Below, piece by piece: positions 1 to 6,097 of a stretch of 6,261 nt of DNA. Origin of the DNA: Candidatus Egaibacter danicus (GTDB lineage: Bacteria; Pseudomonadota; Gammaproteobacteria; Burkholderiales; Burkholderiaceae). The position numbers and the translations under genes are program-made. Below the pieces are notes generated by a model. It was not told where the DNA came from and did no database searches. It saw nothing but the letters and a program-made list of their open reading frames with translations. The DNA lies in NCBI GenBank assembly GCA_011391115.1, contig JAABRC010000119.1, positions 1 to 6,261 on the forward strand. The letters run 5' to 3'. The stretch's first letter is position 1, and each line of letters begins with the position of its first letter.

Positions 1-517
1 CCGCGTCAATTGCTACAGCCATGACGGCTGGATCAGCCTGGCCCATTTTGAACAAAACAGCCGCTGCAATCAAACGCGACAAGGGATCCTTTATCGCCTG
101 AAGTGCCTGCGCGCCACCGCCAATGACGCCCCGATGTGCAACCGGCAACAACGAGACATCCTTCATCGACAAACGTCCGGCCAGATAGTCTGCATAAGCC
201 TGTTCAGCGGATCCCGTGTCCTGCGAAATCCGGTCAAAGCCCATGCAATCGTCGGATACCAGGCTGGCGACGCGAAGGGCACAGCCAATCAATTCAACCC
301 GGGCGATCAAATCGATTTTTCCCGTTCGGGCGATATCGGTCCGGGCTCTTGCAAACTCTGACTCTCCGATCCGCGTGTGACCGGTCAGATAGGCTTCCAC
401 AGCACGTTCCGTTGAACCTTGGACATTGAGCTGCCAATCCGGCGGCACGGGTCCGCTGGCACATCCAGCCAGTAATGCCATGACCACAAGGAAACCGGGG
501 AATGGCGTTAGCTTCAT
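1..517 (-). CDS. Helical outer-membrane lipoprotein of MCE transport operon (3' end cut by window edge)
   Basis: The start is an ATG whose ATGA overlaps the stop of the preceding MCE gene; 172 codons are visible and the frame stays open to the edge. Residues 1-18 form a lipoprotein signal peptide (Lys2, then a hydrophobic core) ending in the lipobox LAG followed by Cys19. Ala20 and Ser21 follow the cysteine, with no Asp at +2, so sorting to the outer membrane is expected by the usual rule. The mature part is rich in Ala, Arg and Glu, probably mostly alpha-helical, with two further cysteines at 79 and 91 that could form a disulphide in the periplasm. No Shine-Dalgarno is evident, so translation is probably coupled to the upstream gene. 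Position suggests it is the outer-membrane partner of the MCE protein, but the sequence does not look to me like the PqiC/YmbA auxiliary lipoproteins. The function is inferred from context only; I am sure of the coding call and the lipoprotein signal. Confidence 0.85.
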   Translation of the reverse strand, partial: MKLTPFPGFLVVMALLAGCASGPVPPDWQLNVQGSTERAVEAYLTGHTRIGESEFARARTDIARTGKIDLIARVELIGCALRVASLVSDDCMGFDRISQDTGSAEQAYADYLAGRLSMKDVSLLPVAHRGVIGGGAQALQAIKDPLSRLIAAAVLFKMGQADPAVMAVAIDA

Positions 518-1512
518 GGCAGTTTCAATTCGGCGTCTCTGGCAAATGGCCACTTCCGATTGATTTCGTTGACCAGATGTTCCACCTTTCTAAGACTTCC
601 CTCCACCTCAGCGCGCAGTGCACCAAGATCATTCGTAGCCTCACGCGTGTTGGCGCCAATCGCCTGTGCTTCCTGCAACACTGCGTCGACCTTCCTGAGA
701 CTGTTCCGGGCGTCTGCCAGCAAGCCGTTCAGTTGTATCACCGTGGCTTGCGCATCGCCCAGCACACCCGTTGGGCCAAACACCTGTTTGTCGGCATTGG
801 CAATCAGCGCATCGGTTCTCGAAGCCACACCATCAGCCTTAAGGGCCAGCGCATCCAGTCGGGCCAATAAGGCATTGGTCCGGTCGAGTGTGGTGATGAT
901 TTTCCTGGCATCTGCTTCATTGCCAAACAGAAGTCCCAGCCCGCCGCTGGGTCCATTGAGCTTTTCAGTGGCCGTCTGCACATTGCGCAAGCTGCCGTTC
1001 AAGGGGGCTTCAGGCCCGGTCAATGTGCTCAGGTTGCTCACCAGTTCACGAACGCTGGCCACCATCAGCGGGATTTCCGCTTTCGCATCCCCCCGAAGCA
1101 CGCGCCGAATGGCCCCATCCGGCAGCGGAGGATCAGTCAACATGCCGCTGAAAGCCCGGATACGTGTCCCGCCCACCAGTCCGCTCTCCATGGTAAAGAC
1201 ACTGGAAGTCCTCAGCCAGTGGGCATCTTTACGCGGAACATCGACCAGAATCCGTGCATTGCCATCGGCAGAAAGCTCGATACGACCTACACGCCCGATG
1301 GGAAACCCGGAAAACGTCAGATCCATGCCAACGACTATTCCCTCAGAATCGTCGGCTACCAGAACCAACTGCTGGGTTCGTTCGAAGGCTCCCCGAGCCA
1401 CCAGGACATAGACGACCGAACCCAGCAGCAGCAGCACCAACAACAGGATCAACAGGCGAGCCTTGAGTTCCAGATTGGCAACGGGCGGTGGAGATTGGTT
1501 ACTGGAGTCCAT
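514..1512 (-). CDS. MCE-domain (MlaD-like) periplasmic lipid-transport protein
   Basis: This 332-residue protein has a short cytoplasmic N-terminus, a Leu-rich transmembrane anchor at about residues 18-39, and an MCE domain at about 46-143. The MCE signature is visible as GMDLTFSGFPIGRVGRI at 62-78 (usual pattern: Gly, then V/F-x-G-x-x-x-G-x-V). Residues 150-320 are predicted to be long helices with little aromatic content, ending in an NRKWPF motif at 318-323. MCE proteins form hexameric rings that bind an MlaE-type permease and carry lipids across the periplasm. E. coli MlaD is about 183 residues, so the helical tail here is much longer and could form a needle or tube towards the outer membrane. 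The gene follows the permease gene after 21 bases and overlaps the lipoprotein gene by 4. No good Shine-Dalgarno precedes the ATG. The family call is firm; the transported substrate (phospholipid or another lipid) is not shown by the sequence. Confidence 0.93.
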   Translation of the reverse strand: MDSSNQSPPPVANLELKARLLILLLVLLLLGSVVYVLVARGAFERTQQLVLVADDSEGIVVGMDLTFSGFPIGRVGRIELSADGNARILVDVPRKDAHWLRTSSVFTMESGLVGGTRIRAFSGMLTDPPLPDGAIRRVLRGDAKAEIPLMVASVRELVSNLSTLTGPEAPLNGSLRNVQTATEKLNGPSGGLGLLFGNEADARKIITTLDRTNALLARLDALALKADGVASRTDALIANADKQVFGPTGVLGDAQATVIQLNGLLADARNSLRKVDAVLQEAQAIGANTREATNDLGALRAEVEGSLRKVEHLVNEINRKWPFARDAELKLP

Positions 1513-1533
1513 AAGAAGAATACGAGATCAAGC

Positions 1534-2337
1534 TCAATAGTAGTTGCCAACGAGAGATACCACCTCGATCAGCAGGATCACAGCAAACAGTCTGGCCAAA
1601 ACCTTGATCTCAACATTCATACCTTTGAAATCTCCCTCTTCCTTCGGCGGGTTGAAGACGATGGGAATCAACGAGACAGCCAGGCTGAAGAAAAGCGTTT
1701 TGAGACAGAAAATCAGCGTGACTACCGGACTGAATACCTGGCCCACTGACCGTGTGTACGCTGCAACCCCCCAAGTCCTGAACCCATATACATTCAGGTA
1801 AGTCAAAGCGAGGGCGACGAAGCAGCTCACGGCAGCCAGCAGGACCACTGCGAACACACTCGCGCCGACCCGGGGCAGCAATTCATCACGTGCCGGATCC
1901 CCCCCTGCACGCCACAAGGCTTCAAATTCACCACGTGATCGCATGTCCCGCACATTCTTGCCTTGCGGCATGGTGTAGCGCACTGCCACGAACAGTGCAA
2001 CCGACAAGGGCAGCAACTCCAGCACGAGCGTGCGAATCAACAGCTCCAGTGCATATTGCGACAACCCGTAAGTCAACGTCGTGGCGATCACAATCCGGAT
2101 AATGATCAGGCTGATGAGTGCTGACAAAACCGTAAATCCTGGCAACAGCGGCGCTGTTGCCAGGTAGATGTTGCGTGCCATCACGATGCGCTGCGACTTG
2201 CGGTAACTCGAAGGTGACATCGCCAGAACCAGTATCTGAGCCCCTACGTGAATGATCTGCCACCAGCCACGGACCCAGCCAGTCCACTCGCGAGCCCAAC
2301 GGCTTGTTGAAGCGGATATCGGAGGGATGGGAGCCAT
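1534..2337 (-). CDS. MlaE-type ABC transporter permease (divergent)
   Basis: The protein has 267 residues, the usual length for MlaE permeases (about 260). The N-terminus carries a Trp-rich amphipathic stretch (Trp 14, 18, 21, 25, 26), which fits the interfacial elbow helix of this family. Hydrophobic segments follow at about 65-90, 97-119, 157-182, 198-228 and 245-265. The segment with LVLELLPLSVALFVAVR (104-120) matches the family's conserved second helix, where others read R-E-L-G-P-V-L-x-A-L-x-V-A-G-R. The loop after it (127-156, with MRSRGEFEALWRAGGDP) corresponds to the coupling helix that touches the ATPase, usually containing G-x-M-x-x-x-E-Q-I-D-A-L; here it is only loosely kept. It probably works in the inner membrane as the permease half of a lipid transporter with the MCE protein encoded just downstream. 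The ATG lies 2 bases after the stop of the hydrolase gene, with only a weak GTAGG upstream. No ATPase gene adjoins it. Confidence 0.88.
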   Translation of the reverse strand: MAPIPPISASTSRWAREWTGWVRGWWQIIHVGAQILVLAMSPSSYRKSQRIVMARNIYLATAPLLPGFTVLSALISLIIIRIVIATTLTYGLSQYALELLIRTLVLELLPLSVALFVAVRYTMPQGKNVRDMRSRGEFEALWRAGGDPARDELLPRVGASVFAVVLLAAVSCFVALALTYLNVYGFRTWGVAAYTRSVGQVFSPVVTLIFCLKTLFFSLAVSLIPIVFNPPKEEGDFKGMNVEIKVLARLFAVILLIEVVSLVGNYY

Positions 2338-2339
2338 GA

Positions 2340-3164
2340 TTACATGATACCTACAGCAAGACGGGACATGGCTTCAGGCGATGACATGACCAGGGCGCCA
2401 CGGTCTCGTGCTTCATCGAGAAAGCGCTGACCGGCCGCTTCAAATCCGGCCACCGGACTCATGCAATCTGAAAGAAAAACCGTTTTGGCAATCCTGTCGC
2501 GGCTCAACCGGGAAAACATGTCTTCTCCAGACGCTGCGACACAATGGCTCAGCGCCTCACCGGCAACTACCAACCATTCTGACCCCTTCTCCAATCGGGC
2601 CATCAAGGCCGTGTTGATCTGGGTACGCGGGTCGTCCGCGAGAGGTACTTCCGCACGAAAGGCACTGTACTGCTCGGTCATTGGGTTAAGACCTTTAAGC
2701 ACCTTTTCACAGATGCATCCGGTTGCATACTCCCACGCTGCAATAGCCTGAGCCAATTGGCCCTGGATATTATGCCCCCACGTTCCCAGGACACAGTGCA
2801 CGGGCCAGACAATGAGCGTTCGCGCACCGCCAGACTCCAGTGCCCGCAGATACGCGATTACTTGCGGTCGCAATGACACGTTACGGGGCACGTAAGTGTT
2901 GCCCACCACATCTGCGGCCCTGATCTGGGTGAACGGGGGAACCGCCGAGCCGTCGGCAAGCATCCAGAAAGTCGTTCGTTCGACACCCACACTGGCGTGC
3001 GAGTCCAGTGTCACGATCAGTTCGTCAATTGACGATGCCATGGACTGCACGAACGCGGTAAGCCGACTCATATCGGCATTGGCGCCGGGCACCGGCAAGG
3101 CAGCACCTTCCATGTCCATGAAATCATTTTGGGGATCAATGACAAAAAGGCGAATGCGGCTCAT
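2340..3164 (-). CDS. Nicotinamidase-like cysteine hydrolase (isochorismatase superfamily)
   Basis: The 274-residue protein keeps the catalytic triad of the family: Asp10 in VIDPQNDF, Lys157 in VLKGLNP and Cys208 in ALSHCVAAS. Metal-site candidates are Asp54 and His56 (TLDSHAS) and His123 in WPVHCVLGTWG. The WP-x-HC-x-x-G-T motif and KGLNP...YSAF (157-169) are typical of the nicotinamidase branch (PncA-like), which turns nicotinamide into nicotinate for NAD salvage. At 274 residues it is longer than the usual roughly 210, with extra sequence around 60-105 that includes several aromatic residues. No signal peptide is seen, so it should be cytoplasmic. An AGAGA at 3171-3175 lies 6 bases before the ATG and supports this start. 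It sits 27 bases after queG and 2 bases before the permease gene. The superfamily and active site are firm; nicotinamide as substrate is likely but not proven, since related amidases share the fold. Confidence 0.88.
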   Translation of the reverse strand: MSRIRLFVIDPQNDFMDMEGAALPVPGANADMSRLTAFVQSMASSIDELIVTLDSHASVGVERTTFWMLADGSAVPPFTQIRAADVVGNTYVPRNVSLRPQVIAYLRALESGGARTLIVWPVHCVLGTWGHNIQGQLAQAIAAWEYATGCICEKVLKGLNPMTEQYSAFRAEVPLADDPRTQINTALMARLEKGSEWLVVAGEALSHCVAASGEDMFSRLSRDRIAKTVFLSDCMSPVAGFEAAGQRFLDEARDRGALVMSSPEAMSRLAVGIM

Positions 3165-3191
3165 GGGTTTTCTCTAGGGTATCGGCTGGCT

Positions 3192-4295
3192 TCAGGCAGA
3201 CAGATTCTGCTCATGGTATTGCAGTGCCCAGGTTACATGTTCACGCACCATGGCACTCGGGTGATCCTTGCGGGCCTCCAGAGCGCGTACCATGAGCATA
3301 TCCTCGCGAACCCTCAGCGCGTTCCCCATCGCAACAGCGAGATTGCGCAGCCAGCGCTCATGCCCTATGCGCCGTATGGGACTTCCCTCGGTATTTCGCA
3401 AAAACTCTTCCTCTGTCCAGCCAAACAGCACCATCAATTTGACGCCCGTCATTCCGGCGCGCTCATCAAAATCAGGCAGCACGCTGCGCTGGGCAAACTT
3501 GTTCCACGGGCAAATAAGCTGACAGTCGTCACAGCCATAGATGCGATTACCCATCAGCGGCCGCAGCTCCTGCGGAATAGATCCCGCGTGTTCGATGGTC
3601 AGGTATGAAATGCATCGCCTGGCATCCAGCCGGTGAGGCGCCACGATAGCCCCGGTGGGGCATACATCCATGCAGGCATTGCAGGTACCGCAATGGCCCG
3701 ACACCGGTTCGCTGGCTGGAAGAGACAGATCCACATAAATCTCACCCAGAAAAAACATGGAGCCCGCTTCACGGCTAAGGACCAGCGTGTGCTTGCCCCG
3801 CCAACCTTGCCCGCTGCGGGTGGCCAGCTCAGCCTCCAGCACGGGCGCCGAATCCGTGAACACCCGGTGGCCAAAAGGTCCAACATGCTGTGCGATTTTT
3901 TCGCCCAGCTGCGCAAGCCGTGCACGCAGGACCTTGTGGTAGTCCCTCCCCCGTGCGTAGGCAGAAATAACACCCTCATCAGGCCTCGTCAGCCTGTCAA
4001 ATTCAACTTGAGGCCAATCGGTGGGAGTCCGGGATGGCAAATAATCCATTCGCGCCGTGATCACACTGACCGTACCGGGCACCAGCTCGGCAGGCCGCGC
4101 ACGCTTGACGCCATGCTTTGCCATATAGGCCATATCGCCATGGAATCCCCGGGCCAGCCAGTCCATCAAACCAGCCTCGGAGGATGACAAGTCGACACCA
4201 GCCACGCCAATTTGGGAGAATCCAAGTTCCCGGGCCCAAGCCTGAACCAGAGAAACCAATTGACTGCCGTTGAAGTGAGTGCTGTGGATCGTCAC
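3192..4295 (-). CDS. queG: Epoxyqueuosine reductase QueG
   Basis: QueG reduces epoxyqueuosine to queuosine at the wobble position of GUN-anticodon tRNAs (Asp, Asn, His, Tyr), using cobalamin and iron-sulphur clusters in the cytoplasm. From the chosen GTG the protein has 367 residues. The segment GRDYHK lies at 116-121, and FTDSAPVLE holds the probable catalytic Asp148. Eight cysteines form two 4Fe-4S sites: C202, C205, C208, C212 (CGTCNACMDVCPTGA), C228, and C255, C258, C262 (CDDCQLICPW). The C-terminal 310-360 region looks HEAT-like, with GHERWLRNLAVAMGNAL. An in-frame ATG 75 bases upstream (4370) would add 25 residues that read only antisense to conserved tsaE sequence and do not look like QueG, so I prefer GTG at 4295, just before the usual alignment start. 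A GGGA sits only 2 bases before it, so ribosome binding is weak. It is divergent from tsaE and first in the leftward gene group. Confidence 0.95.
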   Translation of the reverse strand: MTIHSTHFNGSQLVSLVQAWARELGFSQIGVAGVDLSSSEAGLMDWLARGFHGDMAYMAKHGVKRARPAELVPGTVSVITARMDYLPSRTPTDWPQVEFDRLTRPDEGVISAYARGRDYHKVLRARLAQLGEKIAQHVGPFGHRVFTDSAPVLEAELATRSGQGWRGKHTLVLSREAGSMFFLGEIYVDLSLPASEPVSGHCGTCNACMDVCPTGAIVAPHRLDARRCISYLTIEHAGSIPQELRPLMGNRIYGCDDCQLICPWNKFAQRSVLPDFDERAGMTGVKLMVLFGWTEEEFLRNTEGSPIRRIGHERWLRNLAVAMGNALRVREDMLMVRALEARKDHPSAMVREHVTWALQYHEQNLSA

Positions 4296-4330
4296 ATTCC
4301 CATTGTAAAAAGCCTGGTCTGGAAAGACGA
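4260..4330. promoter_or_regulatory. Divergent queG/tsaE start zone with probable promoters
   Basis: Both flanking genes start here and read away from each other, so at least two promoters are expected in or near this stretch, inside coding sequence. On the minus strand a TACAAT (4302-4307) is a good -10 match, but no convincing -35 box sits 16-18 bases upstream. On the plus strand TTGACT (4260-4265) is a good -35 match, but the bases 17 further on (TGTGGA) are a poor -10. Neither promoter is therefore complete, and the call rests mainly on gene arrangement. Confidence 0.3.
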
Positions 4331-4766
4331 GGCTGATACACAACTGTTTGCAACCCGGCTGGCCGTTCAACCGGCACTTAAACAGTCTTTTATCGAATTA
4401 CATGGCGACTTGGGAGCAGGCAAGACTACCCTGGTTCGGCACCTGCTGCATGCATTGGGCGTTCAGGGGCGCATCAAAAGCCCTACTTACGCAGTTGTCG
4501 AGCCCTACAACCTGTCAGGCTTGAATATCTGGCATTTCGACTTCTACCGTTTCACCGACCCGAGAGAATGGGAAGACGCGGGTTTTCGTGACATCTTCTC
4601 CAGTCCGGGTCTCAAGCTGGCGGAATGGCCGGAGAAAGCAGCCAGGGTCATTCCACAAGCTGATCTGGTCATCAGAATTGAGGCCCGTGCCGACGAATCC
4701 CGGCTGGTAACCCTGGCCGCACAGACGCCCACAGGCGACGCCATCCTGATCGGTGCCGCTGCATGA
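4284..4766 (+). CDS. tsaE: tRNA t6A biosynthesis ATPase TsaE
   Basis: TsaE is the ATPase that works with TsaB, TsaC and TsaD to make N6-threonylcarbamoyladenosine at position 37 of tRNAs reading ANN codons. With the GTG start at 4284 the protein has 160 residues, the normal length. The Walker A motif GDLGAGKT is at 41-48, followed by SPTY (66-69), HFDFYR (84-89) and LAEWPEKA (112-119), all typical of the family. A GAAGTGAG at 4272-4279 is a weak ribosome site 4 bases ahead. GTG at 4275 is possible too. An upstream ATG at 4212 would give 184 residues, but the added part reads antisense to the conserved QueG N-terminus and is unlikely to be real. The stop overlaps the amiC start by 4 bases (ATGA), so the two are co-translated. 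The tsaE-amidase pairing is also found in E. coli, where queG is likewise divergent from the group containing tsaE and amiB. Confidence 0.94.
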   Translation: MDRHIPIVKSLVWKDEADTQLFATRLAVQPALKQSFIELHGDLGAGKTTLVRHLLHALGVQGRIKSPTYAVVEPYNLSGLNIWHFDFYRFTDPREWEDAGFRDIFSSPGLKLAEWPEKAARVIPQADLVIRIEARADESRLVTLAAQTPTGDAILIGAAA

Positions 4767-6067
4767 AGCGGCGCCTGCTCTTGCAGACGGGCTCCACCGT
4801 ACTACTGCTGGGTACTCAGCATCTGGCGCAGGGAGCAACCATACTGGCCGTTCGGGTGTGGCCAGCGCCCGACTATTCACGGGTCACGATTGAATCCGAC
4901 GGTGAGCTCAAAGCCAGACAGTTTTTCATTCCTACACCGCCCCGACTGGTAGTGGATATCGACGGCATTAATCTCAACCCGGCGCTGAAGGAACTCGTCG
5001 CCAAGGTGTTGCCGGACGACCCCAACATTGCCGGTATTCGCGTTGGACAAAATGCGCCATCCGTCATCAGGCTGGTGATTGATTTGAAGCAGGCCATTCA
5101 GCCCCAGGTTTTCTCGCTACCTCCCGTTGCCGCCTACAAACACCGTCTGGTGTTCGACCTCTATCCAACGGTCCAGACAGACCCGCTGGAGGCACTGATC
5201 GCAGAACGGTTGAATGAAAAACCCTCGCCCGATGGCGGCAAATCAGATGCGCCGGCAGCCGACCCGCTGGGTGACCTGATCGCCCAGAAAGACAAGAAAG
5301 GCAGCTCTACTGCTCCCCAGCCCCCCAAACCTCCCAGCAAGACGGACCGCCTGATCATCGTGGCGCTGGACCCCGGCCATGGCGGTGAAGACCCTGGCGC
5401 AGTAGGGCCGGGAGGGACTCGGGAAAAGGATGTGGTGCTACATATCGCGCACCTGCTGCGCGACCGGATCAACGCAACCACGATCAATGGCAACGCGATG
5501 CGCGCCTACCTGACGCGTGATGCCGACTTCTTCGTACCACTGCATGTTCGCGTGCAAAAGGCCCAGCGTGTGCAGGCGGACCTGTTTGTCAGCATTCACG
5601 CCGATGCCTTTTTCACGCCACGTCCGCAGGGGGCCAGCGTCTTCGCACTCAGCCAGGGTGGCGCTTCCAGCAGCGCGGCACGCTGGATGGCGGACAAGGA
5701 AAACAAGGCTGACCGCATTGGTGGCCTGAACGTGAAAGCCAGGGATGTTCAGGTGCAGCGCGCCTTGCTGGATATGAGCACCACCGCACAAATCAACGAC
5801 AGCCTCAAGCTGGGGGGAGCCATGCTGGGAGAAATTGGCCGGGTAGGCAAGCTGCATAAGCCCCAAGTCGAACAGGCCGCCTTTGCCGTACTGAAAGCGC
5901 CAGACATTCCCAGCGTATTGGTCGAGGCAGCATTTATCAGCAACCCGAATGAGGAAACCAAACTCGCCAGCCCCCAATACCGGCAACAGCTGGCCGACGC
6001 CTTGATGCGGGGCATACAGCGCTACTTCGCAAAAAACCCGCCTCTGGCCCGAGCCAGAACAACTTGA
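4763..6067 (+). CDS. amiC: N-acetylmuramoyl-L-alanine amidase, AmiC type (AMIN + Amidase_3)
   Basis: This 434-residue enzyme cleaves the bond between N-acetylmuramic acid and L-alanine in periplasmic peptidoglycan during daughter-cell separation. Residues 1-24 are a signal peptide; the KRRLLLQ start followed by a mild hydrophobic stretch fits twin-arginine (Tat) export, as known for E. coli AmiA and AmiC. An AMIN domain, which targets the septum, covers about 26-135. A Pro/Lys/Asp-rich linker (about 138-195) joins it to the Amidase_3 domain at about 197-424. Zinc ligands are His206 (LDPGHGGEDPGA), Glu221 (GTREKDV) and His279 (VSIHAD), with catalytic Glu388 in LVEAAFISN. The segment 300-370 corresponds to the inserted regulatory helix region of the AmiA/B/C type, so activation by an EnvC- or NlpD-like LytM factor is expected. 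AmiB is the alternative name by gene context; the Arg pair favours AmiC. Translation is coupled to tsaE through ATGA. Confidence 0.94.
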   Translation: MKRRLLLQTGSTVLLLGTQHLAQGATILAVRVWPAPDYSRVTIESDGELKARQFFIPTPPRLVVDIDGINLNPALKELVAKVLPDDPNIAGIRVGQNAPSVIRLVIDLKQAIQPQVFSLPPVAAYKHRLVFDLYPTVQTDPLEALIAERLNEKPSPDGGKSDAPAADPLGDLIAQKDKKGSSTAPQPPKPPSKTDRLIIVALDPGHGGEDPGAVGPGGTREKDVVLHIAHLLRDRINATTINGNAMRAYLTRDADFFVPLHVRVQKAQRVQADLFVSIHADAFFTPRPQGASVFALSQGGASSSAARWMADKENKADRIGGLNVKARDVQVQRALLDMSTTAQINDSLKLGGAMLGEIGRVGKLHKPQVEQAAFAVLKAPDIPSVLVEAAFISNPNEETKLASPQYRQQLADALMRGIQRYFAKNPPLARARTT

Positions 6068-6068
6068 A

Positions 6069-6095
6069 GCGTCCGGGTTTCCGGGCCCGGGCCGC
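6069..6095. terminator. GC-rich hairpin between convergent stops, possible bidirectional terminator
   Basis: GCGTCCGGG (6069-6077) can pair with CCCGGGCCGC (6086-6095) through nine pairs including one G-U, with one bulged C and an 8-base loop. It begins 2 bases after the amiC stop and ends 2 bases before the stop of the convergent gene. No clear T-tract follows on either strand, which weakens the call. The inner CCGGGCCCGG and GGCCCGGGCC are perfect palindromes, so other foldings compete. Confidence 0.4.
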
Positions 6096-6097
6096 TG

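Noticed and set aside
560..1411. Open reading frame of 283 codons on the plus strand across the MCE gene
   Set aside because: It is exactly antisense to a well-supported MCE gene and its product is Ser/Arg/Thr-rich with no domain; such mirror frames are common in GC-rich coding DNA.
1423..1455. CAG-like repeat resembling a microsatellite
   Set aside because: It encodes the Leu-rich transmembrane segment (CTG/TTG codons on the minus strand) and the units are not uniform, so protein composition explains it.
1219..1749. Plus-strand frame with a Gln-rich stretch
   Set aside because: The Gln run is the antisense reading of the Leu-rich membrane anchor of the MCE protein, and the frame crosses the junction of two real genes.
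3633..4187. Plus-strand frame of 184 codons inside queG
   Set aside because: It is antisense to the cysteine-rich QueG core, has no recognisable domain and no plausible ribosome site.
4212..4283. Longer tsaE start at the upstream ATG
   Set aside because: The extra 24 residues are antisense to the conserved QueG N-terminus and do not look like TsaE; a GTG at 4284 gives a normal length.
4296..4370. Longer queG start at the upstream ATG
   Set aside because: The extra 25 residues are antisense to tsaE coding sequence and lie before the usual beginning of QueG proteins.
5438..5986. Minus-strand frame of 182 codons inside amiC
   Set aside because: It is antisense to the amidase catalytic domain, whose motifs are all intact; no independent support for expression.
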